Shown here: in pieces, positions 25,540 through 34,597 of the stretch
Layout of the letters: the number at the start of each line of letters is the position of its first letter
Position numbering within the stretch: position 1 is the first letter of the stretch
From: Methanosarcinales archaeon Methan_01
GTDB taxonomy: Archaea; Halobacteriota; Methanosarcinia; Methanotrichales; Methanotrichaceae
Reading direction: 5' to 3'
NCBI GenBank assembly: GCA_001602645.1
Contig: LUYE01000013.1
Coordinates: forward strand, 1-64,000
Length of the DNA: 64,000 nucleotides
Notes under the pieces: generated by a model
What the model was told of the DNA's origin: nothing
The model's input: the letters and a program-made list of their open reading frames with translations, nothing else
The model's database searches: none
Position numbers and translations under genes: made by a program

Positions 25540-27329
25540 CTCACCACCTCCATCGCCCCCGCGGGGCATATCTCAGCGCAGACCCCGCAGCCGGTGCAGA
25601 GGGCGTTGATCCTCGCGACCTTTCCGTCGAACTCGATGGCGGGGCAGCCGAACCTGACGCAGACCTTGCACCCGCTGCACTTCTCGACGTCGACGGCGAG
25701 CCGAGGCCGCCGGACCCCGGCCCTGATGGCACTGATGACACAAGGCCTCCTCGCCACCACCACCGAGAGGCCGGGATAGGCCTTCGCCCTCTCGAAGGTC
25801 GCGATGGTGGATTCTAGGTCGTAGGGGTCGGTGGTCTCGACGAAGCCTGCGCCCAGGGATCGGCAGATCTCCTCCAGGGAGAGGGGGGGCGAGGGGTCGC
25901 CGGCGGCCGTAGCCCCCGAGCCGGGATGGGGCTGGTGGCCGGTCATGGCGGTGATGGAGTTGTCGAGGATCGCGACCGTCATCCGAGCCCCGTTGTAGGC
26001 GGCGTTGAGAAGGCCCGTCAGCCCCGCGTGGAGGAAGGTGGAGTCCCCGAGGACGGCGCATATCGGCCTCTCCTCGCCCCCGAACCTGATTCCGGCGCCG
26101 ACGGTGATGCTCGCCCCCATGCATAGGCAGGTGTCGACGGTCCCCATCCCCACCCCCATGGTGTAGCAGCCGATGTCGTTTGGAAAGATCGCTTCCTTCC
26201 CGAAGGCCTTGATCATGGCATAGTAGGCGGCCCGGTGGCTGCATCCCGGACAGAGGGCAGGAGGCCTCGACGGGAGGATCGAGAGGGCCTCGGGGCAGAG
26301 GGACGGAGCCGCCCTCTGCCGTAGGTCGATCATCTCGGAGATGGCGTTTATGACGGTGAGGGGGTCCAGCTCTCCGACGGCGGGGACGTGCCCCGACCTC
26401 TTACCCAGGATCTGGACGTCGGGGTTCCTCTCCTTCGCCACCATCTCGACGAGCTCCTCGACTACCGGGTCCATCTCCTCGACGACCAGGACCCGGTCGA
26501 CCCTCTCCAGGAAGTCCCCGACTATCTTCCTCGGGAGGGGGTAGGTCCCGATCCTCAGGAGGGAGAGGTCCGCCTCCATTCCTGCGATCGCCTCCTCGGC
26601 GTAGAGCCCCGAGATCCCCGAGGCGATGACTCCAACCTCGCCCCTCATCTCTGCCCTGTTCCACGCCTCTTTTGCGAGGGCCGCCTCGATCCCAGGCTGC
26701 TTATCGAGGAGCTCGACGTGCAGTGGCCGCGCGTGGGCCGGGAGGGCGACCCTCCTCGCGGGGTCCTTCTCGAAGCCCGGCTTGTCCCTCCTCTCCTCAG
26801 GTGGGCCCACCTCCACGTCGGCCCTGGCATGGGAGACCCTCGTCGTCGGCCTCAGCATCACGGGAACCCCGAACTCCTCCGATAGGCTGAAGGCCCGGAG
26901 GGTCATATCCCTCGCCTCCTGGGGGTCGGCGGGGTCGAGGCATGGGACCCGGGCGAATTGGGCATATCGGCGGGAGTCCTGCTCGTTCTGGGAGGAGTGG
27001 CAGTAGGGGTCGTCGGCGACGCAGGCGACAAACCCGCCCCCGGCCCCGAGGTATGCCAGGGTCATGAAGGGGTCTGCGGCGACGTTGAGGCCGACGTGCT
27101 TCATGGTGACGGCAGCTCGGGCACCGGTCCAGGAGGCACCGATCGCCACCTCCATGGCCACCTTCTCGTTCACAGACCATTCGACGTGGATCCCCCGCTC
27201 TTTTGCAAGGGGGGCGAGGTAGTCCACGATCTCGGAGGAGGGGGTCCCGGGGTAGCCGGAGACGACCCCCGCCCCAGCCTCCAGGATGCCCTTGGCGATG
27301 GCGACATTTCCCAGCAGATATTCTCTCAA
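25536..27329 (-). CDS. iorA: Indolepyruvate:ferredoxin oxidoreductase, alpha subunit (copy 1)
   Basis: 597 residues. N-terminal domain GNVAIAKGILEAGAGVVSGYPGTPSSEI and SVNEKVAMEVAIGASWTGARAAVTMKHVGLNVAADP; the thiamine diphosphate domain GCSHRAAYYAM...FPNDIGCYTMG, GDSTFLHAGLTGLLNAAYNGA; and a C-terminal ferredoxin domain with CSGCKVCVRFGCP and CTGCGVCAEICP. The first cluster has the CxxCxxxxxCP spacing typical of IorA. A TATA-like GGACGATAAAAC about 25 bases before the ATG suggests a leaderless message. Operon: iorA-iorB-HEAT protein. Confidence 0.95.
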   Translation of the reverse strand: MREYLLGNVAIAKGILEAGAGVVSGYPGTPSSEIVDYLAPLAKERGIHVEWSVNEKVAMEVAIGASWTGARAAVTMKHVGLNVAADPFMTLAYLGAGGGFVACVADDPYCHSSQNEQDSRRYAQFARVPCLDPADPQEARDMTLRAFSLSEEFGVPVMLRPTTRVSHARADVEVGPPEERRDKPGFEKDPARRVALPAHARPLHVELLDKQPGIEAALAKEAWNRAEMRGEVGVIASGISGLYAEEAIAGMEADLSLLRIGTYPLPRKIVGDFLERVDRVLVVEEMDPVVEELVEMVAKERNPDVQILGKRSGHVPAVGELDPLTVINAISEMIDLRQRAAPSLCPEALSILPSRPPALCPGCSHRAAYYAMIKAFGKEAIFPNDIGCYTMGVGMGTVDTCLCMGASITVGAGIRFGGEERPICAVLGDSTFLHAGLTGLLNAAYNGARMTVAILDNSITAMTGHQPHPGSGATAAGDPSPPLSLEEICRSLGAGFVETTDPYDLESTIATFERAKAYPGLSVVVARRPCVISAIRAGVRRPRLAVDVEKCSGCKVCVRFGCPAIEFDGKVARINALCTGCGVCAEICPAGAMEVVR

Positions 27330-27533
27330 GATGAAGACCGTCCTTCTAGTTTTATCGTCCGCGAGGCGGATAGATGGCGTTCAATAATCGTCCGGAGAGG
27401 GGTGATCGCCCCTTCGATAAAGCCGTTTCGAGGCCGGACTGACGGTCTGGGCGCCGACGGTCCCGGCCGAGGGAGCTGGACCAAAAGATTATTCGTCCTG
27501 TGGCTCCCAGGAGGATGAGGAGGAATCTTCTTG

Positions 27534-27755
27534 GTGAGATCTGTCAGCATGATCATCGCTCTGATGATGGCGGCGGCCCTCGTCGCCCTCTCTGGCTGCG
27601 CCGAGAGATCGACGGGACCGGAGGCTGGAGAAGATGGGGCTATTGCAGCCTCCGGGGATGGGCTCTCGAACGAGACGGTGGAAGAAGCCTGCGAGGATGA
27701 TTACACCAAGGTCACCGTCTGCCCCGCCGACGAGATAGGGCCGGATCTGGAATAG
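27534..27755 (+). CDS. Small lipoprotein
   Basis: About 73 residues. VRSVSMIIALMMAAALVALSGC is a short signal peptide ending in a lipobox (LSGC), so the mature protein should carry a lipid on its N-terminal cysteine. The remainder is short, acidic and holds two further cysteines (EEACEDDY, VTVCPADE). GTG at 27534 is preferred: it keeps an arginine in the n-region and has GGAGGATGAGGAGGAA about nine bases before it. Function unknown. Divergent from iorA. Confidence 0.65.
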   Translation: MRSVSMIIALMMAAALVALSGCAERSTGPEAGEDGAIAASGDGLSNETVEEACEDDYTKVTVCPADEIGPDLE

Positions 27756-27865
27756 AGGGGCCTCTGCCGGCGGGATTTCGCGGAGCAAGGCCGAAGGGCC
27801 TTCATCGGTTCGGGGGCAGGGGAAGGTCTCCCCTCACCGAGGAACCGGGCTGGATTGGAGGCGGC

Positions 27866-27882
27866 CGAACTTATTTAAGATC
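27866..27882 (+). promoter_or_regulatory. TATA-like box of the acetolactate decarboxylase gene
   Basis: GAACTTATTTAAGATCC matches the archaeal TATA consensus well. It would start the transcript near 27905, leaving a leader of about 45 bases before the ATG. Confidence 0.5.
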
Positions 27883-27949
27883 CCGACCCAGAGGTTTCGG
27901 GGGAGGGGTGGATCGATCACCCCGCCCTTCTCAGGATGTGATCTGCACG

Positions 27950-28759
27950 ATGAAATTCGAATCTCTTACATCAGCCTCTGCCCTTCTGGTGGCGGCCCTG
28001 GCCGTCATCCCTACGGCAGCCGTCGGGGCGAGCCCAGCAGAACCGGAGTTCGACCAGGACCGGGAGGTCCTCTTTCAGGTCTCGACGATCGACGCCCTCC
28101 TCCTCAGCGTCTACGACGGGATCCTCACCATAGGGGAACTGAAGGAGAAGGGCGACTTCGGGATCGGCACCTTCGATAAACTGGAGGGAGAGATGCTGGT
28201 CGTCGACGGCGAGTGCTATCAGGTGAAGGTCGACGGGGTAGCCTATATAGTCCCCGACGAAGCGACCACCCCCTTCGCCACCGTCACCTTCTTCGACCCC
28301 GACGAGACGGTCCTGATCGAGACCGCTAACTTCTCCGAGCTGAAGGAGATCCTCGAGGCGAGCTTCCCCTCGAAGAACGTCTTCTACGCCGTCAGGATCG
28401 ATGGGACCTTCCCCTACGTCAAGACCAGGTCCGTCCCCGCCCAGGAGAGGCCCTACCCTCTCCTCGTCGACGTCACGGCCAACCAGACGGTCTTCGAGTT
28501 TGAGGACGCCTCCGGGACGGTCGTCGGGTTCTGGTGCCCCGAGTTCGCCACCGGGATGAACGTCCCCGGCTACCACCTCCACTTCATCACCGACGATCGG
28601 AAGGCCGGCGGCCACATCCTCGACCTCCGGGTTGAAGGGGCCGAGGTGGCCTTGGACGTCACCCCCAACATCTTCATGGCCCTCCCGACGGCGGGCGACT
28701 TCTATGACGTTGACCTATCCCGCGACCTCCAGGAGGACCTGGAGAGGGTGGAGAAGTAA
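27950..28759 (+). CDS. Secreted alpha-acetolactate decarboxylase
   Basis: 269 residues. A signal peptide (SASALLVAALAVIPTAAVGAS) precedes a complete BudA/AlsD domain. The zinc site is visible as YHLHFITDDRKAGGHILD, giving His-x-His and a third His 11 residues on, the spacing of the Brevibacillus enzyme. DGEMLVVDGECYQV-like and RSVPAQERPYPL blocks also match. The enzyme turns acetolactate into acetoin. An exported form in a methanogen is odd, since acetolactate is an internal intermediate of valine synthesis. It may act on another 2-hydroxy-3-oxo acid outside the cell. A hairpin terminator follows. Confidence 0.88.
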   Translation: MKFESLTSASALLVAALAVIPTAAVGASPAEPEFDQDREVLFQVSTIDALLLSVYDGILTIGELKEKGDFGIGTFDKLEGEMLVVDGECYQVKVDGVAYIVPDEATTPFATVTFFDPDETVLIETANFSELKEILEASFPSKNVFYAVRIDGTFPYVKTRSVPAQERPYPLLVDVTANQTVFEFEDASGTVVGFWCPEFATGMNVPGYHLHFITDDRKAGGHILDLRVEGAEVALDVTPNIFMALPTAGDFYDVDLSRDLQEDLERVEK

Positions 28760-28773
28760 TGGGGGCCTAGAGG

Positions 28774-28807
28774 GGCGGGTTTTTGGTAGAGCCCGCCTTT
28801 AATAAAA
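28774..28807 (+). terminator. Hairpin terminator after acetolactate decarboxylase
   Basis: GGCGGG and CCCGCC arms flank a 12-base loop and are followed by TTTAATAAAA. It begins about 15 bases after the stop codon. A second, weaker GGGC/GCCC hairpin follows. Confidence 0.55.
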
Positions 28808-28941
28808 GGGCCTAAAAAAGCCCTGAATTGGGCGTCAGGCCGAAAACAGGAGGGTTCAAAGGGCGATGGAGGAGGCGATCTTTGGCCTGATGGCCCGCGA
28901 GACCTCCCCACCCCGACGGACCTCTCTTGACCTATCAGCCC

Positions 28942-30249
28942 TCAGACCCGTTCTGGCTTCTCTTTGGCCAGCCTCTTTCTCACCGACTCGGCGTGGGCGT
29001 CGAGCCCCTCCGCCTCGGCGAGGATGGTGATGGCGTCCTTCAGGAGACTGAGCCCCTCCTTCGAGATCTTCTGGACGGTGATCTTCTTTACGAAGGCGTC
29101 GACGTTGAGGCCAGAGAAGGCCCTCGCGTACCCCGAGGTCGGGAGGACGTGATTGGTCCCAGAGGCGTAATCTCCGGCGGCGACGGGGGTGTACGGCCCG
29201 AGAAATACGCTTCCAGCGTTCCTGATCTTCCCGAGGACGTCCATCGGATCCCGGACGATGATCTCCAAGTGCTCGGGGGCGAAATTGTTCGAGAAGGCGA
29301 CCGCCTCCTCCATCGACTCCGCCACGAGGATCGCAGCCCTCTCCAGGCTCTTTTTGACGATCTCCCGCCGGGCTGCCTCCAACGCCTGCTTCTCGACCTC
29401 GGCCCTGGTGGCGATGGCCAGGTCCTCGTCGTCGGTGACCAGAACCGATATCGACTGGGGGTCGTGCTCCGCCTGGGCGATCATGTCCGATGCCAAAACC
29501 ACCGGCTCCGCGGAGTAGTCGGCTATTATGAGAACTTCGCTGGGGCCCGCGGGCATGTCGATCTCGACGGTGGACCGGAGGAGGAGCTTGGCGGCGGTGA
29601 CGTAGATGTTCCCCGGCCCCACGATCTTCTGGACCGGCCGGATCGACTCCGTCCCGAAGGCCATCGCCGACACCGCCTGGACCCCTCCGACCCGGTAGAT
29701 CTCGTCGGCTCCCGCCATCTCGGCAGCGACGAGGGTGATGGGGTTCACCTTCCCCTCCTTTCCCGGCGGGGTGCAGACGATGACCCTCTCGATGCCAGCG
29801 ACCTTCGCCGGGACGACGGTCATAAGGGCGGAGCTGGGGTAGGCGGCCCGGCCGCCGGGGACGTAGGCTCCCACGGAGTCGAGGGGGACCACCATCTGGC
29901 CGGCCAGAACCCCCGGGGACGTCTCGGTCATCCAGAGGTCCCGGTCGAGCTCCTGGTGGTGGAAGGCGGCGATGTTCTCCAGGGCGATCTCCAGGGCCTT
30001 CTTCAGCTTCTCCGGCACCTGGTCCCCGGCTTTCTCTATCTCGTCAGCGCCGACGCGGACCTTCCCTATCCGGACGCCGTCGAACCTCTCGGTCAGGTCG
30101 GCGAGGGCCCTGTCCCCCCGCTCCTGGACCTCGTTCACTATCTCCACCACCGCGGGCATCACCGCCTGGACGTCCAAGCCCCTCGATAGAAGGCCTTTCG
30201 CCTCCTCATCGACCAGTTCGCTCATCTTCTTGAATAACAACGCCGACAA
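28942..30249 (-). CDS. hisD: Histidinol dehydrogenase
   Basis: Catalyses the last two steps of histidine synthesis, oxidising histidinol to histidine with NAD and a zinc ion. Seen: YVPGGRAAYPSSALMTVVPAKVAGI, the VGGVQAVSAMAFGTESI block, VGPGNIYVTAAK, MPAGPSEVLIIADYSAEP and SDMIAQAEHDPQS with the zinc-binding Gln and His, then NHVLPTSGYARAFSGLNVDAF. 435 residues, family norm. Last gene of a close-packed run ACT-hom-lig-hisD, 21 bases after the ligase stop. No other his gene is near. Confidence 0.96.
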   Translation of the reverse strand: MSALLFKKMSELVDEEAKGLLSRGLDVQAVMPAVVEIVNEVQERGDRALADLTERFDGVRIGKVRVGADEIEKAGDQVPEKLKKALEIALENIAAFHHQELDRDLWMTETSPGVLAGQMVVPLDSVGAYVPGGRAAYPSSALMTVVPAKVAGIERVIVCTPPGKEGKVNPITLVAAEMAGADEIYRVGGVQAVSAMAFGTESIRPVQKIVGPGNIYVTAAKLLLRSTVEIDMPAGPSEVLIIADYSAEPVVLASDMIAQAEHDPQSISVLVTDDEDLAIATRAEVEKQALEAARREIVKKSLERAAILVAESMEEAVAFSNNFAPEHLEIIVRDPMDVLGKIRNAGSVFLGPYTPVAAGDYASGTNHVLPTSGYARAFSGLNVDAFVKKITVQKISKEGLSLLKDAITILAEAEGLDAHAESVRKRLAKEKPERV

Positions 30250-30270
30250 CTCCCTAATCTATCCTCTAAA

Positions 30271-31950
30271 TCACCCCGGCGATCTGCCGTTCCTGCCCCG
30301 CTGGGTGGCGTAAAGGTTTGTCACCCTTTCGAGGGTGTCCGCCTCCTCCACCGCCTTGTCGTCCCTGACCCGGACGAGCCTGGGGAACCGGAGGGCGTAG
30401 CCGGATGAGTAGTTGGGGCTCCTCTGGATCTCCTCGAAGGCCACCTCGAAGATCACCTCCGGCTTCAGCTCCACCTCCATCCCCTCCGAGACCAGGATCA
30501 GGTCTCGGAAGAGGTCGGTAAGCTCGCTGAGCATCTCGTCGGTGATCCCCGTCGCCACCCACCCCACGTCCTCCAGCCGTCCCGTATCCGGGTCCGGGGA
30601 GGCGAGCCGATAAGATCCGAGAAAGCTCGCCCTCCTCCCTTCGCCCCACCGGGCCCCGATGACGACGAGGTCGAGGGTCTCCATCACCGGCTTTATCTTC
30701 AGCCAGTTCTTCCCCCTCTTCCCCGGAGCGTACGGCGACTCGGGGCTTTTGAGCATCACGCCTTCGTGGCCCGCCCCGATCGCCTCCTCATATATTTCTG
30801 CCACCTTCTCGGGGTCGGAGGTGACGGTCTGGGATGCCAGGATCTCCGAATCTGCGACCTCTTCGAGGAGCCTCCTCCTCTCCCGGAGGGGCTCGTCGAT
30901 GAGGACTCGCCCGTTCAGGTAGACGAGATCGAAGAGCATCAGCTCCAGAGGTATCTTCTTCGCCGTCCCCTCGACCTTGTACTTTCTCCGGAACCGCTTC
31001 AGGATCTCCTGGAAGGGCAGCGGCCTTCCGTCCTCGCCCCTCGCCACCGCCTCCCCGTCGAGGATGGCGGCCTCCGCCCGGACCCCCTCCTTGACAAAGG
31101 ATACGATCTCGGGGAGGGAGCGGGTCACCCTCTCCAGGCGGCGGGAGAATATCTCGATCTCGTCGCCCTTTTTGTGGATCTGAACCCTGGACCCGTCGAA
31201 CTTCCACTCGACTGCGGCCGTCCCTATCTCCGCCATGGATCCGGGTATCCCGGAGCCCAGCTGGGCGAGCATCACCTTGATCGGCCGTCCGATCTCTATC
31301 GTCAGGTCAGAGAGCCGGCGCTCCTTCGCCCGCTGGGCCACAAGGCCCAGGTCGCTCGTGAAGTTGTAGCTCCGTTCGACCTCCTCCGGCGACGCCCCGA
31401 AGGCCTTTGCGATGGCGTCCCGGACCAGGCCCTCCCCGACCCCGATCCTCATGTCATCGAGGGCGAGCCGTGCGATGTACCTCGCCTCCAGGGGTCTGGC
31501 CTCGCCGAATAAGTATCGCAGATGCTTCATCTTCACGCCCTGGCTCCTCTTTCCCGAGGCCCGGGCCAGGTCCGCAAACCTTGAATAAACTTCGAGGATG
31601 GAGAGGCCATCGGCCTCGATGAAGGCCGAAAGGGTGGCGGGCTTCCTCTTCTCCACCACCTCGAAGGCGACGGCCCCCACGTCCCCGGTCCTCCGGAGGA
31701 TATCGTTGATCTCCGAGGGAGGAGCTCCCGAGGCCCTGGAGAGGGCGTCGTAGAGGGTGCTCGGCCCCACGCCCAAAAGCTGCTCGGAGCTGGCGGGAAA
31801 GGGCGAGCCCATGACAAAAGAGGGGACGACGGCCAGCTCAGCCTCGTCGAGCTCCGAGAGGAAGGAGGCGAGGAGGGCGGTCTTCTCCAGGGAGCTTCCG
31901 ATCTCCTCGATCTTCTTACAGAGCTCTGCGAAGCTTTCGAAGCTGGTCAT
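30271..31950 (-). CDS. lig: ATP-dependent DNA ligase
   Basis: 559-residue archaeal replicative ligase that seals nicks and joins Okazaki fragments. N-terminal DNA-binding domain (residues 1-200), then the nucleotidyltransferase core with the nucleophile lysine in EWKFDGSRVQIH, motif IFSRRLERVTRSLPEI, ILDGEAVARG, LMLFDLVYLNG, EGVMLKSPESPYAPGKRGKNWLKIKP (motif V), then an OB domain (VGWVATGITDEM, RFPRLVRVRDDK). All motifs look intact. It lies 11 bases after hom on the same strand. Confidence 0.96.
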   Translation of the reverse strand: MTSFESFAELCKKIEEIGSSLEKTALLASFLSELDEAELAVVPSFVMGSPFPASSEQLLGVGPSTLYDALSRASGAPPSEINDILRRTGDVGAVAFEVVEKRKPATLSAFIEADGLSILEVYSRFADLARASGKRSQGVKMKHLRYLFGEARPLEARYIARLALDDMRIGVGEGLVRDAIAKAFGASPEEVERSYNFTSDLGLVAQRAKERRLSDLTIEIGRPIKVMLAQLGSGIPGSMAEIGTAAVEWKFDGSRVQIHKKGDEIEIFSRRLERVTRSLPEIVSFVKEGVRAEAAILDGEAVARGEDGRPLPFQEILKRFRRKYKVEGTAKKIPLELMLFDLVYLNGRVLIDEPLRERRRLLEEVADSEILASQTVTSDPEKVAEIYEEAIGAGHEGVMLKSPESPYAPGKRGKNWLKIKPVMETLDLVVIGARWGEGRRASFLGSYRLASPDPDTGRLEDVGWVATGITDEMLSELTDLFRDLILVSEGMEVELKPEVIFEVAFEEIQRSPNYSSGYALRFPRLVRVRDDKAVEEADTLERVTNLYATQRGRNGRSPG

Positions 31951-31961
31951 GATCTGGGGCT

Positions 31962-32963
31962 TCAGGGGTCTATCTGTCTTGATGTGTAGATGCTGACGAC
32001 GTCGGAGACGATGGCGCTGGCGGTCTCGATGGAGCCTGCGCCAAGGCCGGTCACGGTGATCGTCCCGGAGAGATCGGTCTCGATGGAGGCGACGTTGAGA
32101 GTCCCGCCTACGGCGAGAGGGCTTCTCCGGGGAACCAGCATCGGCTTCACGGTCAGGGCCGGGACCTCCCCTATCAGCTTGACGAGGTAGCCCCTCTCCC
32201 AGGCTAGGTTGAGAGCCTCGGGGGTGATGTCCCTGATCCCGGTGACTGAGACGTCGTCGTACTTCGCATCCATCCCGAAGATGGAGTTGGCGAGGATGAC
32301 GACCTTCCCGGCGGTGTCGATCCCGTCGACGTCGTAGGCGGGGTCGGCCTCGGCGATCCCCAGCTCCTGGGCCTCGGTGAGGGCGTAGCTGTAGGTGTAT
32401 TTCTCCTCCATCATCCGGGTCAGGATGTAGTTACAGGTCCCGTTGAAGATCCCCCTTATGCTGAGGATCTCGTTTCCCACCAGATTCTTCTCGATGAGGC
32501 TGATCAGAGGCATCGTCCCGCCGACCGTCGCCTCGTACTTGAGCATCACGCCGTTATCCTGTGCCAGCTCCTGGAGGTGGTTGAAGGCCACCACCAGCGG
32601 CCCCTTGTTGGAGGTGACGACGTGTTTTCCGAGCTTCAGGGCCTCCTCGATGTGGCCGAGGCCGGGCTGGCCGTGGACGATGTTGGTGGGGGTGACCTCC
32701 ACCACCAGGTCGGAGTCGATCTCCTGGATCGCCTCCTTCCCGATGATCCCGAGGTTTGCGATCCCCTCGAGGGTCTTGGCGCCGTGGAGCCTGGAGGGGT
32801 CGATCCCGTCGCCGTCGAAGAGGGTCCCCTTGATGTCGGTGACCGAGACGACCCGGAGGTCCAGTCCCATATTCCTCAATAGCTCCCTCTTCCTCCTCAC
32901 CACCTCCAGAACGCCGTGGCCGACGATCCCAAACCCCACCAGAGAAATCCTCACCTCTCTCAT
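31962..32963 (-). CDS. hom: Homoserine dehydrogenase
   Basis: Reduces aspartate-4-semialdehyde to homoserine for threonine and methionine synthesis. Seen: ISLVGFGIVGHGVLEVV (dinucleotide loop), VVEVTPTNI, GKHVVTSNKGPLV with the catalytic lysine, EATVGGTMPLISLIE and IRGIFNGTCNYILTRMM, and DPAYDVDGIDTAGKVVILAN. 333 residues, without a C-terminal ACT domain; instead an ACT-domain protein is encoded just upstream and overlaps it by four bases. It competes with EctB for aspartate semialdehyde. Confidence 0.95.
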   Translation of the reverse strand: MREVRISLVGFGIVGHGVLEVVRRKRELLRNMGLDLRVVSVTDIKGTLFDGDGIDPSRLHGAKTLEGIANLGIIGKEAIQEIDSDLVVEVTPTNIVHGQPGLGHIEEALKLGKHVVTSNKGPLVVAFNHLQELAQDNGVMLKYEATVGGTMPLISLIEKNLVGNEILSIRGIFNGTCNYILTRMMEEKYTYSYALTEAQELGIAEADPAYDVDGIDTAGKVVILANSIFGMDAKYDDVSVTGIRDITPEALNLAWERGYLVKLIGEVPALTVKPMLVPRRSPLAVGGTLNVASIETDLSGTITVTGLGAGSIETASAIVSDVVSIYTSRQIDP

Positions 32964-33466
32964 ATCTTCTCAGCCTCGATAGGTTCTATCACCAGAAGGT
33001 CCTTCTCCGCCCCCACCTCGCGGAGGATCGAGAGGGACTTTCGGATCTCCTCCTTCCCCGTCGCCCTGATCCTCAGGTAGGCGGAGGAGGGCTCTTCGAT
33101 CCCCGGCATCCTGAGGGAGAGGTCCTCCACCTCGGCAAAGCCGGTAGAATCGATCCGGTCGATGGTGTCCCCGAGGTCGGTGTGGACGACGTGGCCGATC
33201 AGAAGGACGGAGATCTCCTCGATGAAACGGTCCTCCCCCGCCCTCACCACCACTATCCCGTTATCCTCAAGGTGCCGTTTGACGTTATCGATATTTGAAG
33301 GATCGATCTCGAAGACGATCTGGACCGGGACCGTGCCCCTCGGCGTCTTCCGGTCCCGGTGATGGACCACGCTGATGATGTTCCCCTTGTACTTCTTGAA
33401 TGGCTCGAGGGACTGCATCAGCTGTCCCGGCACATCTTGCAGTTCCAAGTCCATCGAAAGTCGCAT
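32960..33466 (-). CDS. ACT-domain protein, likely regulator of homoserine dehydrogenase
   Basis: 168 residues made of two ACT-like folds: MRLSMDLELQDVPGQLMQSLEPF at the start and ISVLLIGHVVHTDLGDTIDRI in the middle. ACT domains bind amino acids. Its stop overlaps the start of hom by four bases, so the pair is translationally linked and may form a complex sensing threonine or a related amino acid. Archaeal hom genes often have this separate ACT partner. The regulatory role is inferred from this context. Confidence 0.85.
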   Translation of the reverse strand: MRLSMDLELQDVPGQLMQSLEPFKKYKGNIISVVHHRDRKTPRGTVPVQIVFEIDPSNIDNVKRHLEDNGIVVVRAGEDRFIEEISVLLIGHVVHTDLGDTIDRIDSTGFAEVEDLSLRMPGIEEPSSAYLRIRATGKEEIRKSLSILREVGAEKDLLVIEPIEAEKI

Positions 33467-33570
33467 AAAACTTATTCCTCGTCAAATTGCTGCTCTCCCC
33501 CATCAGCTTATCGAACATAAAGGTTGTGCAGAAAAAAGTACTTTATTTGAGAGTTCCCATCCCATAGGCG

Positions 33571-34326
33571 ATGGCAGAAGATGACGTGAAGCTGATAACG
33601 AAGTTCATAAGGGACCAGGTGGAGGCGGCTGGGGCGGAAGGCGCCGTCCTTGGGATTAGCGGCGGCCTCGACTCGGCGACTGTCGCCTTCCTCGCCGCCC
33701 GGGCCCTGGGGAAGGACCGGGTCTTTGCCCTCCTCCTCCCGGAGGTGGGGATGACGCCGGAGGCGGAGGTCGAGGACGCAAGAGAGGTCGCCTCGATCCT
33801 CAAAATCGACGCGAAGGAGATCGATATCTCCCAGGTGCTGAGGAGCTACTTCGCGGTCCTCCCCGCCGAGGCGGCACCAGCAGTGGTGAACGGAAACCTG
33901 AAGGCCAGGGTGAGGATGACGATCCTCTACTGGCACGCAAACCTCCTGGAAAGGCTCGTCCTGGGGACTGGGAACAAGACCGAGATCATGCTCGGCTACT
34001 CGACGAAGTTCGGCGATGCCGCCGCCGACATCTTCCCCATCGCGGGCCTCTACAAGGACGAGGTGAGGGATCTCGCGAGGCGCCTGGGCGTTCCGGGGCG
34101 GATCATCGATAAGGCGCCGACCGCCGGCCTCTGGCCCGGCCAGACCGACGAGGGGGAGCTGGGGATAACCTACGACGACGCCAACGCCATCCTGAGGGGG
34201 ATGGAGGCTGGAAGAGGCCGGGAGGATCTTGCGGCGGAGTTTGGCTCCGGCAAGGTGGGGCTGATCGAGAGGAGGGTCGAAGGAGGGAGGCACAAGAGGG
34301 AGCCTATTCCGACTCCAGACCTTTGA
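33571..34326 (+). CDS. nadE: NAD+ synthase, ammonia-dependent
   Basis: Adenylates deamido-NAD and amidates it with ammonia, the final step of NAD synthesis. Seen: GISGGLDSATVAFLAARALG (ATP pyrophosphatase loop), LLPEVGMTPEAEVEDA, NLKARVRMTILYWHANL, VLGTGNKTEIMLGYSTKFGDAAADIFPI and GLWPGQTDEGELGI. 251 residues, so the short form without a glutaminase domain. Divergent from the ACT-hom operon; the intergenic region carries the TATA-like ACTTTATTTG. Confidence 0.95.
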   Translation: MAEDDVKLITKFIRDQVEAAGAEGAVLGISGGLDSATVAFLAARALGKDRVFALLLPEVGMTPEAEVEDAREVASILKIDAKEIDISQVLRSYFAVLPAEAAPAVVNGNLKARVRMTILYWHANLLERLVLGTGNKTEIMLGYSTKFGDAAADIFPIAGLYKDEVRDLARRLGVPGRIIDKAPTAGLWPGQTDEGELGITYDDANAILRGMEAGRGREDLAAEFGSGKVGLIERRVEGGRHKREPIPTPDL

Positions 34327-34597
34327 TCCTCTTTGATTTCTTTTTTCTATTTAAAAGTACCAGCGATCGGCACTATCTAGAAATCTGTGAAATAGGGCTT
34401 TTCGATTGCTATAGCCCTTCAATCTTCATGGACGGCGAAGTAGATTACGGACCCTTCCTAAAAGCTTTATCTTATGAAATGGGAATAAGATGTTGGATGA
34501 ATGTTTTCATCTCGGAAGGATATCCCGAAGTTGGCGAACTTGATTTATGATGCAGCGTGATATAATATTGTATTGAGCTTGTTCAAGGAGACGATCG
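34327..34597 (+). other. AT-rich left edge of a foreign-looking segment
   Basis: Markedly more AT-rich than the flanks. An open frame of 75 codons begins with TTG at the nadE stop and has no recognisable domain. I would not call it a gene. It may be the remnant at the edge of a DNA segment acquired together with the two secreted-protein genes that follow. Confidence 0.35.

Noticed and set aside
28927-30189. 420-codon open frame opposite hisD
   Set aside because: Shadow of hisD with biased Gly/Asp/Arg composition and no recognisable domain.
34323-34550. 75-codon open frame after nadE
   Set aside because: It starts with TTG inside the nadE stop region, has no domain or ribosome site and lies in AT-rich edge sequence. 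Reported only as a gap.
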